From Halovibrio salipaludis (GTDB lineage: Bacteria > Pseudomonadota > Gammaproteobacteria > Pseudomonadales > Oleiphilaceae), in NCBI RefSeq assembly GCF_002286965.1, contig NZ_NSKD01000002.1:310001-374000 (forward strand): a stretch of DNA of 64,000 nucleotides. The letters run 5' to 3'. Below the pieces are notes generated by a model. That model saw only the letters and a list, made by a program, of their open reading frames with translations, was not told the DNA's origin and did no database searches. A program made the position numbers and the translations under genes. Shown here piece by piece: positions 53,409 through 62,623 of this stretch. The stretch's first letter is position 1; the number at the start of each line of letters is the position of its first letter.

Positions 53409-55415
53409 ATGCGGCGACTCATTCTTTCTCTCGCTTCGGCAGCGGCACTGACCGGCGCACCGGTTACCCAGGCGGTGCTGGAGGTGCCCGGCCTTTCCGG
53501 TGAACCGGCCGTTCCGGTCGTACGCTCAACGGATGACAGCGCGTCACTGGAACAACAGCGCGAACGCTTTCTCAAGGCGGAAGAAGCTCTCGGGAAGCTG
53601 GATCTGGACGCCTACGGGTCGCTGAACAATGGTCTGGAAGACTATCCGCTCCAGCCGTACCTGGAACTGAAACACCTCAGTAAACGCCTTTTCGTTGCCA
53701 CGCCGGCGGAAATCGAGGCCATGATGGCGGAGTACGGTGACATTCCCCTGGCCCACACCCTTCGCCGGCAATGGCTTGTGCATCTGGGGCGCAGCGGCCA
53801 ATGGTCAACGCTGCGGCAGGTCCATGACGGGACCAGCGGCGGCGACCGGCTGCGCTGCCTGTCTCTGCGCGCACACCTCAAGGACGGCCGGCACAGCCTG
53901 GTGATGAACCAGGTACCGGAAATCTGGAAAAGCGGTTATTCACTGCCCAAGGCGTGCAATCCACTGCTGGATTACTGGCGGGAGCACGGTGGACTCACAC
54001 CGGCACTTGCCTGGACGCGGTTCCACCTTGCGGTGACCAACGGCGAACCCGGGCTTGCCCGCTATCTGCGCCGTTATCTGGATCAGGACGACCGCCCGCT
54101 CTCCCGGCTGCTGCTGAACGTTCACAGCAACCCGGAACGGCTGCGCAAAGCACGCGATTTCGACCGTAACGACAGGCGCGTCGGCCAGATTGTTGCCTAT
54201 GGCATGCGGCGGCTGGTGAACCGGGACCCTGAGCGGGCCGCAGAGATATGGCCCTTCTACCGCGGGCGTTTTCCGTATGAGCCGGGCGCAGTGGCGGCCA
54301 TCGAGAAACGCCTTGCGCTGCTGCTGGCAACCCGGTTCCACCCGGAAGCGGCAACCTGGCTCGCACAGGCATTGTCCCATGGTGAGGATGAGGCCCTGCG
54401 CGAGTGGCAGGTGCGGGTCGCGCTTCGGGACCGGAACTGGCCCAAGGTGCTTGAGCGTATCGGTGCCATGGGCCAGGAACTCCGGGAAAAGCCCAGATGG
54501 CAGTACTGGCGGGCGCGCGCACTGGACCAGATGGACAGACCGGCAGAGGCCCAGGCCCTCTATGAGAGGCTCTCCGATCGCCGCACCTTCTACGGTTTCA
54601 TGGCAGCGGATGAGCTCGGCAAACCCTATTCCCTGAACCACCAGGGCGTCACCATGAACAGTGAGGCCATCGAGCGGGTCCGGGCCACCCCCGGCGTCCG
54701 CCGGGCGCTGGAACTGTACCTGCTGGACCGGCTTGATGCCGCCCGGGCGGAATGGCGCCAGGCCATGGAGAAACTGGAGAAGCGGGACGTGCTCGTGGCC
54801 TCACGCATCGCCCAGGGCTGGGGCTGGCATGAACAGGGCGTTCACGGGGCGATCGCGACCAGGGCCTGGGACCACCTGGGCATGCGGTTCCCTCTGGCCC
54901 ATCGACAGAGCTTCCACGGCGCGGCGCGGGATTACAACCTGGACGTCAACTGGGTCTACGCCCTGGCCCGCCAGGAGAGCGCGTTCCAGCCGGATGCCCG
55001 GTCCCACCGTGGCGCTTTCGGGCTGCTGCAGCTGCTGCCGGCAACCGCCCGGGAAACAGCGCAGAAAGCCGGCCTCAGCTTCAATGGCATCACCACCCTG
55101 CTCGATCCGGAGGCGAACATCCGGCTTGGCAGCGCCCACCTGAGCAGCCTTCTGGAGCGTTTCGACAATAACCGGATTCTTGCCACAGCCGCCTACAACG
55201 CCGGCGAGTACCGCGTGAGCCAGTGGATTGACGAGGACAGCCGCGACCTGGCGTCCGACATCTGGGTCGAAACCATGCCTTACCACGAGACACGCCAGTA
55301 CGTGCGCAACGTCATGGCGTACACGGTCATCTACGGCTACCGGCGCGGTGAGCCGCCGGGCCACCTTCTCACCGAGCGTGAGCTGGCGTGTATGTGCCTA
55401 GACGACGTGCAGTAG
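53409..55415 (+). CDS. slt: Soluble lytic murein transglycosylase
   Basis: A 668-residue periplasmic enzyme that cleaves peptidoglycan between MurNAc and GlcNAc forming 1,6-anhydro ends. A signal peptide (residues 1-22) precedes a long helical superhelix (about 45-480) and the lysozyme-like catalytic domain (about 500-650) with the catalytic Glu in ALARQESAFQPDARS (about 521), GAFGLLQLLPATA and ATAAYNAGEYRV. The size and doughnut-type helical domain match Slt70. The start ATG 53409 is the first in frame and gives a clean signal peptide. Transcribed alone, convergent with the DUF4442 gene. Confidence 0.95.
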   Translation: MRRLILSLASAAALTGAPVTQAVLEVPGLSGEPAVPVVRSTDDSASLEQQRERFLKAEEALGKLDLDAYGSLNNGLEDYPLQPYLELKHLSKRLFVATPAEIEAMMAEYGDIPLAHTLRRQWLVHLGRSGQWSTLRQVHDGTSGGDRLRCLSLRAHLKDGRHSLVMNQVPEIWKSGYSLPKACNPLLDYWREHGGLTPALAWTRFHLAVTNGEPGLARYLRRYLDQDDRPLSRLLLNVHSNPERLRKARDFDRNDRRVGQIVAYGMRRLVNRDPERAAEIWPFYRGRFPYEPGAVAAIEKRLALLLATRFHPEAATWLAQALSHGEDEALREWQVRVALRDRNWPKVLERIGAMGQELREKPRWQYWRARALDQMDRPAEAQALYERLSDRRTFYGFMAADELGKPYSLNHQGVTMNSEAIERVRATPGVRRALELYLLDRLDAARAEWRQAMEKLEKRDVLVASRIAQGWGWHEQGVHGAIATRAWDHLGMRFPLAHRQSFHGAARDYNLDVNWVYALARQESAFQPDARSHRGAFGLLQLLPATARETAQKAGLSFNGITTLLDPEANIRLGSAHLSSLLERFDNNRILATAAYNAGEYRVSQWIDEDSRDLASDIWVETMPYHETRQYVRNVMAYTVIYGYRRGEPPGHLLTERELACMCLDDVQ

Positions 55416-55421
55416 CAGGCG

Positions 55422-55958
55422 TCAGACCGGGCGGACCTGATAGTTCGCCTCGGCCCGTGCGACGATCTCGCCGCTGGCATCCTTCAGGTCGAGCTCAATG
55501 ATGAGTTCGGCCTTACCGTTATCCGCCACATCCTGCTCAATCCGGGCCTTGCGTTCGGCATCCAGTGTCAGTTCCACCTCCAGGTCCGTGCGGGCCGGCT
55601 GGTCGTAGAAGATGTGCAGATCCTTCAGGACCGGGATCAGCCGCCCCCCGAACTCCACCAGGGCCATGGCCCCGAACGGAATCTCCGCAAGCAGGAACTG
55701 GGCGCCCGCGTAGACCGTACCCAGGTGATTTCGGTTGCCTTTCCGGGTCAGACGGGCGCGCAGGTACCCCTCGCGCAGCTCCACCACACGGAAGCCATTG
55801 CGGCTGGTGAACGGCACGCTGGCCGCGATCAGGCGGTTCAGCAGCCCATAGCCCAGTTTCTTCTCAAACCGAGCCAGCCCCGGGATGGGCCGCCCGGATG
55901 CCTCGAGCTGCCCGAAATAGCCCCGCACCCGGGGCGCAACCGTATTGAACACCTTCAT
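55422..55958 (-). CDS. DUF4442 hotdog-fold protein
   Basis: A 178-residue protein matching DUF4442, a hotdog-fold family related to the PaaI-like thioesterases. The segment NRNHLGTVYAGAQFLLAEIPFG carries the conserved region equivalent to the hotdog helix with its acidic residue. A CoA-thioesterase or acyl-binding role is plausible but unproven. It lies seven bases from the end of slt on the opposite strand and 13 bases downstream of the chemotaxis receptor gene. Confidence 0.82.
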   Translation of the reverse strand: MKVFNTVAPRVRGYFGQLEASGRPIPGLARFEKKLGYGLLNRLIAASVPFTSRNGFRVVELREGYLRARLTRKGNRNHLGTVYAGAQFLLAEIPFGAMALVEFGGRLIPVLKDLHIFYDQPARTDLEVELTLDAERKARIEQDVADNGKAELIIELDLKDASGEIVARAEANYQVRPV

Positions 55959-55971
55959 GACGCGTCCTCTG

Positions 55972-57858
55972 TCAGACCCTGAAACGCGCTACCTTATCAT
56001 GAAGTGTGCTTCCGACTTCACTGATTTCACTGCTCAAACGGTCGTTTTCCGAGGCCGCTTCGGCCGCATCCTGTCCCTGGTCGGCAATACGCGTGATGGA
56101 GCTGTTCAGCTCGTCCACGGCCGAGGTCTGTTCCTCAGACGCGGTCGCGATCTGGCTGGTCCGGTCGCTGATGTCGGAAATGGACTGGCTGATCCGCTCC
56201 AGCGCCTCCATGGCATCCCGCGCCTTCTCCATGCTCATATTGCTGACCGCCTGGGACTCCTGCATCACGCTCACAGCGCGGTCCGCTCCTTCCTTGAGGC
56301 GGGTGATCATGTTGTTCACCTGTTCCGTGCTGTCCTGGGTACGCTTGGCGAGCGCCCTGACCTCGTCCGCCACTACCGCGAAACCGCGGCCCGCCTCGCC
56401 AGCGCGGGCCGCCTCGATCGCGGCGTTCAGGGCCAGGAGGTTGGTCTGCTCGGCAATGCCCTCAATCACCTCCAGAATCCCGGTGATCTCGCCCACGTCA
56501 TTGCCCAGCTTATCGATCACCTGCGCTGCTTCGCCGATTTCCCGGCCCAGGCGTTCAACGGCCTCATTGGAGGACTTGACGGTCTGCAGGGATTCCTTGC
56601 TGTCACTGTCCGCATTGCCCGCGGAATCCGCCGTGCTCTGGGCGTTCTGGGCGATCTCGTTGACGGCTGCCGACATCTCGTTGATGGCCGTGGCAACCTG
56701 GTCAATCTCCTGCTGCTGCTGTGTCACGCTGTCCCGGCTGGTCGCACTGGCATTACGCAGTGACGACACATGCTGCTGCAGTTCGCTGGCGCTCTCCTGG
56801 GCTTCCGCCACCACGCCACGCACATTGTCAACAAAGCCATTGAAGGCCTGTGCCAACTGCCCGAACTCGTCATGGCTCTCAACCTCCAGGCGCTTGGTCA
56901 GATCGCCCTCACCCGAGGCAATCTCATTCATGGCACGGAGCAGGCGCCGGGCGGGCCTGAGCAGGACATTGAGGCTGACGTAGATCAAACCCAGTGCCAC
57001 CAGCAGGGCGACGACCGTGCTTCCCAGGGCGTTCCAGCGTCCCTGAATCACCGGTGCCCAGGCCTGGCTCTCGTTCACCATCAGGCCGACGTACCAGTCC
57101 ACACCCTCGGCTTCCGAAATCGGATGGAAACTGGCCAGGTAGCTTTCTCCATTGAACTCGACCTGGTGCCGCGAGCCATCCATGGGAACGCTCTGCCCCA
57201 ATACCCTGGAAAGCGAGGTATTAATGTGGTCGGATTCCGGGTGATACAGCACCTTGCCCTCTTCGCTGACCAGCATGGCGTAGCCATTACCCGCCATGGT
57301 GACGGGGGAAAGCACATCGTTGATGGCATTCATGCTGATGTCGGCCCCGGCCACGCCTTCGTAGTCGCCGGCGTTTACCGGAGCGGTAGCGGTTATGATA
57401 AGCCCGCCGCCGGCGGCGTCCTCGTAGGGCTCAGTGAATCCGGCCCCTTCCCTGCGGGCTTTTTCAAACCAGGGCCGCTGCGAGGGATCAAAGCCGTCCG
57501 GCAGCGCGCCTTCAGCCTGCCGGTTCTCCATCAGCATGGTGCCGTCGGCTGTGCCCACATAGAAGTGTTTCAGCCCGAGGCTCTCGGCTGCTGTCGATGA
57601 CAGGTTGCGAATGCCCTCATCGCTGGTCACGGATTCGGCAGCCTCTGCAAAGCGCCGGGTCGCGTCCAGCCGTGTGTTGAGCCACTGGGCGATGGTCGCC
57701 GTACTCTGGTCGACCACCTGTTCCGTGAGCGCATTGAGGTTGCGCTCGGTATGGGCACTCAGCCGGGTGTTGTTGAGAACGGCCGTGGCCAGCATGGCAA
57801 GCACCAGCAGGGCACCGAATACGATCAGCAGCTTCTGGCTGAAGGACAGCGACTTCAT
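55972..57858 (-). CDS. Methyl-accepting chemotaxis protein with dCache-type sensor
   Basis: A 628-residue chemoreceptor: transmembrane helix 1 (about 8-28), a large periplasmic domain (about 32-275) with the double-Cache layout ([19 protein letters not shown], then [18 protein letters not shown]), helix 2 (about 280-300), a HAMP domain and a signalling domain with the hairpin tip [20 protein letters not shown] and [17 protein letters not shown]. It lacks a CheR-tethering pentapeptide at the C-terminus. dCache receptors often bind amino acids or small carboxylates. The start ATG 57858 follows GGAGC by six bases. Confidence 0.94.
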   Translation of the reverse strand: MKSLSFSQKLLIVFGALLVLAMLATAVLNNTRLSAHTERNLNALTEQVVDQSTATIAQWLNTRLDATRRFAEAAESVTSDEGIRNLSSTAAESLGLKHFYVGTADGTMLMENRQAEGALPDGFDPSQRPWFEKARREGAGFTEPYEDAAGGGLIITATAPVNAGDYEGVAGADISMNAINDVLSPVTMAGNGYAMLVSEEGKVLYHPESDHINTSLSRVLGQSVPMDGSRHQVEFNGESYLASFHPISEAEGVDWYVGLMVNESQAWAPVIQGRWNALGSTVVALLVALGLIYVSLNVLLRPARRLLRAMNEIASGEGDLTKRLEVESHDEFGQLAQAFNGFVDNVRGVVAEAQESASELQQHVSSLRNASATSRDSVTQQQQEIDQVATAINEMSAAVNEIAQNAQSTADSAGNADSDSKESLQTVKSSNEAVERLGREIGEAAQVIDKLGNDVGEITGILEVIEGIAEQTNLLALNAAIEAARAGEAGRGFAVVADEVRALAKRTQDSTEQVNNMITRLKEGADRAVSVMQESQAVSNMSMEKARDAMEALERISQSISDISDRTSQIATASEEQTSAVDELNSSITRIADQGQDAAEAASENDRLSSEISEVGSTLHDKVARFRV

Positions 57859-57990
57859 AGAGCGCTCCGCTTTTCTGTAGGCATTCCGGGACAGCATAGT
57901 TGTTAACGGCAGCCATCGCCTGAGCTTTAACCTGGGTTATGATGGCCGGCGTGCATTGTACCGACTCACCGAGTAAGGAGAACCAGCTTG

Positions 57991-59520
57991 ATGGCCCACG
58001 ATGAACTCCACCTCCAGACGCGCAACCTGGAGCTGCGTGATTACCCGCAGCTGCGTGAGCTCATGGATATGGTCTATGACGACATCGGCGGCGCCTGGCC
58101 ACGGGATACCATCAAGCACATGATCGAAAAATTCCCGGATGGCCAGATCTGCATTGAGGACAACGGCAAGCTGGTGGCGGTCGCGCTCACGGCCCGAGTG
58201 GATTATCAGCGCTTTTCCAACCCGCACACCTACGACGACCTGGTCATGAAGAATGACCGGATCCTCTACAACCCCGAAGGCGATACCCTCTATGGCCTGG
58301 ATGTGTTCATCCACCCGGACTACCGCGGCTATCGCCTCGGCCGGCGGCTCTATGACGCCCGCAAGGAACTCTGTCGCAGCCTCAACATGCGCGCCATTCT
58401 CGCGGGGGGCCGCATTCCCGGCTACCGCCAGTACGCGGATGAGATGAACCCGGCGGAGTACATCAAGCAGGTCCACCGCAAGGAGATCTACGACCCGATC
58501 CTCTCGTTCCAGCTCTCGAACGATTTCCAGGTCAAGCGTCTCCTGCACAAGTACATTCCGGAAGACGAGAAATCAAAGGGTTACGCGACACTCCTGGAGT
58601 GGAACAACATCATGTTCGAGCCGCCATCCTCGGTGCTCGAAAGCCGCAAGAGCCAGGTCCGGCTCGGTGCCGTGCAGTGGCAAATGCGGGAATTCAATTC
58701 CGTGGATGAGGTGCTTCGCCAGGTGGAGTACTTCGTGGATGCGCTGTCCGACTACAAGAGCGATTTCGCGGTCTTCCCGGAGTTCTTCAACGCCTCGCTC
58801 ATGGGGCTGACGGACCAGACGGACCAGACCAAGGCCATCCGCTTCCTGGCGGCCTTTACGGAGAAGTTCCGGGATGAGATGTCGCAGATGGCGGTGAGCT
58901 ACAATATCAACATCGTGGCCGGCTCCATGCCGCTGTTCGAGGACGACCGCATCTACAACGTCTCCTATATGTGCCACCGGGACGGACGCATCGACGAGCA
59001 GCGCAAGATCCACATTACGCCACACGAGCGCCGCGACTGGGTCATCGAAGGCGGCAATGAGCTGGGGGTTTTCGACACGGACGCCGGACGGGTCATGATC
59101 CAGATCTGTTACGACGTGGAATTCCCGGAGCTCAGCCGCATCGCCGCAACAGACGAAGCCGGCGTGGACATCATCTTCGTGCCCTTCTGGACGGACACCA
59201 AGAACAGCTACCTGCGCGTGCGCAACTGCGCCCAGGCGCGTGCCGTTGAGAACGAGTGCTACGTGGTCATTACCGGCAGCGTGGGCAACCTGCCCCGTGT
59301 CGAGAGCCTTGACGTGCAGTACGCCCAGTCCTCGGTATTTTCTCCCAGCGACTTTGCGTTCCCGCACGATGCGGTGATGTCCGAGTCCACGCCGAATACC
59401 GAGATGATCATGTTCTCGGATCTGGATCTCGACAAGCTGAAAGTGATCCGGGCGGAGGGCTCTGTAACCAACCTCAAGGATCGGCGGCCGGACCTCTATG
59501 AACTCAAATGGCGGGGGTGA
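57991..59520 (+). CDS. GNAT acetyltransferase / carbon-nitrogen hydrolase fusion protein
   Basis: A 509-residue two-domain protein. The N-terminal part (about 10-200) is a GNAT acyltransferase with VFIHPDYRGYRLGRRLYDAR as the acetyl-CoA-binding motif. The C-terminal part (about 225-505) is a nitrilase-superfamily hydrolase with a complete triad: Glu in FPEFFNA (about 262), Lys in RKIHITPHERRDW (about 338) and Cys in QICYDVEFPE (about 372). The family hydrolyses amides or nitriles; this fusion group is widespread but its substrate is not established. AAGGAG lies ten bases before ATG 57991. Monocistronic. Confidence 0.9.
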   Translation: MAHDELHLQTRNLELRDYPQLRELMDMVYDDIGGAWPRDTIKHMIEKFPDGQICIEDNGKLVAVALTARVDYQRFSNPHTYDDLVMKNDRILYNPEGDTLYGLDVFIHPDYRGYRLGRRLYDARKELCRSLNMRAILAGGRIPGYRQYADEMNPAEYIKQVHRKEIYDPILSFQLSNDFQVKRLLHKYIPEDEKSKGYATLLEWNNIMFEPPSSVLESRKSQVRLGAVQWQMREFNSVDEVLRQVEYFVDALSDYKSDFAVFPEFFNASLMGLTDQTDQTKAIRFLAAFTEKFRDEMSQMAVSYNINIVAGSMPLFEDDRIYNVSYMCHRDGRIDEQRKIHITPHERRDWVIEGGNELGVFDTDAGRVMIQICYDVEFPELSRIAATDEAGVDIIFVPFWTDTKNSYLRVRNCAQARAVENECYVVITGSVGNLPRVESLDVQYAQSSVFSPSDFAFPHDAVMSESTPNTEMIMFSDLDLDKLKVIRAEGSVTNLKDRRPDLYELKWRG

Positions 59521-59595
59521 CCCACGCTGGTGAAATGTTAGACTGTTCAAGCTTTAAGGGCTCTGACTCACAGGCATATTCAGGGAGCAATACCG

Positions 59596-60093
59596 ATGGG
59601 TAAGAAAAAGAAACTCGGCATCAGTTCGCTGGTGGAGCGCGTGGAGCAGCTGGTCAATGATGCGCTCAAGCGGATCGACACGCTGCAGAACCAGGTGAAC
59701 GACCTGCGTGAACAGCTTATGGAGCGGGCCGGCTTCAGTGACAAACCCTCCGATAACCAGAAGTCCGGTGCATCGGGTGGCGCAAAGCCGAAAGCCGTAA
59801 GCCAGTCCACCTCCGGCACCAAGCAGTCTGCAGGCAAAAGTGCTTCCAGCAGCAGTGCCTCCAAGACGGGCTCTGGTTCCGGAAAGGCCGCGAAATCCAG
59901 TACGGCAGGCAAGGATGATCTGACTCAGATCAAGGGCATCGGCCCGGCCACTGCGAAGAAGATGCAGGCCAAGGGGATCACCTCCATCAAACAGCTGGCC
60001 AATCCCTCCGCGGATGACAGCAAGAAGCTCGAAGAGTTCCGCAAGCTCAAGAGCTTCCCCAGCTGGCAGGCGGAAGCGAAAAAGCTTCTGTAA
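59596..60093 (+). CDS. Helix-hairpin-helix protein with low-complexity linker
   Basis: A 165-residue protein in three parts: a helical coiled-coil start (residues 10-45, LVERVEQLVNDALKRIDTLQ), a Ser/Gly/Lys/Ala-rich disordered linker (about 50-105) and a C-terminal HhH/Fen-1-like fold with LTQIKGIGPATAKKMQAKG, the non-specific DNA-binding hairpin signature. It may bind or organise DNA or act as a nucleoid or repair accessory; no catalytic residues are seen. The start has AGGGAG upstream. A GC-rich perfect hairpin lies shortly after its stop. Confidence 0.78.
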   Translation: MGKKKKLGISSLVERVEQLVNDALKRIDTLQNQVNDLREQLMERAGFSDKPSDNQKSGASGGAKPKAVSQSTSGTKQSAGKSASSSSASKTGSGSGKAAKSSTAGKDDLTQIKGIGPATAKKMQAKGITSIKQLANPSADDSKKLEEFRKLKSFPSWQAEAKKLL

Positions 60094-60115
60094 TCAAGCC
60101 TCAGCGCCTGCGATC

Positions 60116-60133
60116 GGGGCCATTCATGGCCCC
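60116..60133 (+). other. GC-rich hairpin after the HhH gene
   Basis: GGGGCCAT and ATGGCCCC form a perfect eight-pair stem with a two-base loop, 22 bases after the stop of the helix-hairpin-helix gene. There is no following T-run, so it may stabilise the transcript end or act as a weak terminator. The 206-base gap to the next gene also holds a TTAAC-N4-GTTAA inverted repeat at 60177-60190. Confidence 0.4.
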
Positions 60134-60176
60134 GCTTCCCCCCTACCCGGGTAAGTGTTACGCTCAGACACATCCA

Positions 60177-60190
60177 TTAACCTGCGTTAA
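60177..60190. repeat. Short inverted repeat upstream of the PAS-GGDEF-EAL gene
   Basis: TTAAC, four bases, GTTAA. It lies about 110 bases upstream of the c-di-GMP enzyme gene and could be an operator. No confident promoter was found around it. Confidence 0.25.
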
Positions 60191-60299
60191 CACGTAAAAT
60201 CTTCGCATAGCCCAAGCCAAGTGTGACGTAATTCCCTACGATAGAAAGGATCTTGTCTAGTGTGGAAGCTGAAGCATCCGCACAAGGAAATAACAAAGG

Positions 60300-62141
60300 A
60301 TGGCGCTGATGGTACTGGGAACCCTTCCAGCCTGGCTTACCCTGACCGCAACGGTAACAGCCGTTGTGGTCACGATGGCCCTGATCGCGGCCACGGCTGT
60401 GCTCAGCTTCCGGCTCGCACGTTCGCGCAGGGAGCAGAACGAACGTGAGACCACGCTGACCAAGTTCTCCAGCGCTGTCATGAACAGCGGCGCCATGATC
60501 CTTATCACGGATTCACAGGGCCGCATCGAGTTCGTCAACGACCGTTTCTGCCAGCTGACCGCTTTCTCCAGGGACGAGGTTCTCGGGCACTCCGTCGCCA
60601 CCCTCAGCGCCACCGTGAATCTTGCCGGCACCGAAACCGGTGTCCTGACCAACTTCCTCGACTGCCTCCAGCCCCACTGGAAGGGTGAACTGCTGTGCCG
60701 TACCAATGGCAGCACGCCACTGTGGACGGCCGTTACCACCTCCTCGGTCCTCGATGATGACGGCGAGCCCGTCAATTACATTGTCTCCGCGGTGGATATC
60801 ACCGAGCTCAAGCTGGCCCATGAACGCATGGAGCAGCTGGCACTCTTCGACAGCCTGACCAACCTGGCGAACCGGCGCCTGTTCCAGGACCGCCTGGAGC
60901 AGGCGCTGCAGAGCGTTGCGCGCCGCCAGACCCAGATCGCCCTGCTCTTTCTGGACCTCGACCAGTTCAAGCAGGTCAACGACAGCCTGGGCCACGACGC
61001 CGGGGACATGCTGCTTCTGACCGTGGCGGACCGGCTTAAGTCCTGTGTGCGTGCCCAGGATACGGTGGCGCGACTGGGCGGCGATGAGTTCACCATACTC
61101 CTGCACGATGTCTCGGATACCAAGGATCTGACCATGATCGCCGAGAACATGCTGGCCAGCCTCAAGGCGCCGATTCGGCTGAAGGGGCAGGAAGTGCTGA
61201 TCTCAACCAGCATCGGGATCACCACGGCGCCAGCCGACGGTGAAACCCCGGACACGCTGATGAAGAACGCAGACCTTGCCCTGTACCGCGCCAAGGACAA
61301 GGGCCGCGACCAGTACGATTTCTATACCGAGAGTCTGAATGACCGCGCCGAACAGCTGATGACGCTGGAGCGGGAGCTGCGCCATGGCCTGCGGCGCGAG
61401 GAATTCTTCCTGCTGTTCCAGCCCCAGGTTGACCTCAACACCGGGGACATCACCGCCATGGAGGCCCTGATCCGCTGGCAGCACCCGGAGCGGGGCGAGA
61501 TACTGCCCGACGAATTCATCCCGGTGGCAGAGGATACGGGGCTGATCATGCCCCTGGGCAACTGGGTGCTGCAGCAGGCCTGCATGCAGATCAAACTGCT
61601 GCACCAGCTGCTTGGGCGTGGCGTGCGCGTTGCCGTCAATATTTCCGCCCGCCAGTTCCGGGATCCGGGGCTGGAGAACGTGATCGACTTTGCACTGCGC
61701 ACCTCCGGTCTGGAACCGCGCTTTCTGGAGATCGACATCCACGAGGGCATGCTCTCGGATGAGCCTGAGGTAGCGCGGGACCAGCTTGCGCGTATCCGCA
61801 GAACCGGCGTCACCATCACCATTGATGATTTCGGAACCGGCTTCAGCAGCCTCCGGCAGCTGCGCTCGCTGCCCGTGGACATGCTCAAGATCGGACAGAC
61901 CTTTGTGAAGGAGATCCCGCAAGACGGCCCCAACACGGACATCGCCACCACCATCATCGGCATTGCCCAGCAGATGGAGAAGCAGGTGGTGGCGGAAGGC
62001 GTGGAAACGGAACAGCAGGAATACTTCCTGCGCATGCACGGGTGCTCACTGGTACAGGGCTACCGCTACGCCCCGCCCATGAGTTTCGACGAGCTCTACC
62101 GCTACTTCAGCGACGACAGCGAGCGGGAACTCAAGGCCTGA
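60300..62141 (+). CDS. PAS-GGDEF-EAL c-di-GMP cyclase/phosphodiesterase
   Basis: A 613-residue signalling protein: an N-terminal membrane segment (about 10-40, TLTATVTAVVVTMALIAATA), a PAS domain (about 55-175, ILITDSQGRIEFVNDRFCQL), a GGDEF domain with intact VARLGGDEFTILL (about 259) and an EAL domain with intact MEALIRWQHPERG (about 387) and IDDFGTGFSSLRQL. Both active sites look complete, so it may make and degrade c-di-GMP. ATG 60300 starts too close to AAAGG; ATG 60309, eight bases after AAAGGA, is a good alternative. Convergent with a PilZ gene. Confidence 0.93.
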   Translation: MALMVLGTLPAWLTLTATVTAVVVTMALIAATAVLSFRLARSRREQNERETTLTKFSSAVMNSGAMILITDSQGRIEFVNDRFCQLTAFSRDEVLGHSVATLSATVNLAGTETGVLTNFLDCLQPHWKGELLCRTNGSTPLWTAVTTSSVLDDDGEPVNYIVSAVDITELKLAHERMEQLALFDSLTNLANRRLFQDRLEQALQSVARRQTQIALLFLDLDQFKQVNDSLGHDAGDMLLLTVADRLKSCVRAQDTVARLGGDEFTILLHDVSDTKDLTMIAENMLASLKAPIRLKGQEVLISTSIGITTAPADGETPDTLMKNADLALYRAKDKGRDQYDFYTESLNDRAEQLMTLERELRHGLRREEFFLLFQPQVDLNTGDITAMEALIRWQHPERGEILPDEFIPVAEDTGLIMPLGNWVLQQACMQIKLLHQLLGRGVRVAVNISARQFRDPGLENVIDFALRTSGLEPRFLEIDIHEGMLSDEPEVARDQLARIRRTGVTITIDDFGTGFSSLRQLRSLPVDMLKIGQTFVKEIPQDGPNTDIATTIIGIAQQMEKQVVAEGVETEQQEYFLRMHGCSLVQGYRYAPPMSFDELYRYFSDDSERELKA

Positions 62142-62157
62142 GCCCCGGACTCCGCGG

Positions 62158-62538
62158 TTACTGCACTTTCTCCGCCAGCCCCTGATGGCGGTTGAGGATC
62201 CCCTCGATGCGCTGCAGTGATTCACTCACCCCCTCGGAAGGGGTTTTTTCAAACTCCAGGCCGAAGAAGTAGCCGTGTTCATCCGTCTGGGAGTGACGAA
62301 CACTGGCCGTCACCTGATCCACCGTGATCTCCCCCACTTCGGTGTTCAGGCGCAGACTGACCTGTACCTTGCTGTCTGGTTTCAGCAGGTCGTCCGCCGC
62401 GATGATCCCGATGCCAAGCCGGTTGTAATCCACAACCTCCACATCAACCCATGCGGATCCAATCAACCCCTTCCGGACCTTGATCCTGGCATCCATGGAC
62501 ACCCATGGCAGGCGCTGCTCGCGACGGCGCTCATTCAT
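62158..62538 (-). CDS. PilZ domain protein
   Basis: A 126-residue single PilZ domain. The N-terminal arginine motif (NERRREQRLPW) and the second motif in VEVVDYNRLGIGI, a variant of the usual D/N-x-S-x-x-G, would clamp c-di-GMP; the serine position is replaced by arginine, which may affect affinity. It is convergent with the PAS-GGDEF-EAL gene 17 bases away, so the two may belong to one signalling circuit, although they are not co-transcribed. Confidence 0.85.
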   Translation of the reverse strand: MNERRREQRLPWVSMDARIKVRKGLIGSAWVDVEVVDYNRLGIGIIAADDLLKPDSKVQVSLRLNTEVGEITVDQVTASVRHSQTDEHGYFFGLEFEKTPSEGVSESLQRIEGILNRHQGLAEKVQ

Positions 62539-62570
62539 CCTGGCAACTCTCCTGTCGGTACCTTTCTGTA

Positions 62571-62600
62571 TTGTGGTCGAGGCTTCTCAGGGGGTAAAGT
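62571..62600 (+). promoter_or_regulatory. Weak promoter candidate for the DMT transporter gene
   Basis: TTGTGG (62571-62576) and TAAAGT (62595-62600) with an 18-base spacer, 24 bases before the proposed GTG start, in the gap divergent from the PilZ gene. Confidence 0.3.
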
Positions 62601-62623
62601 CCGCACTCCATTTTCACGGTGAA

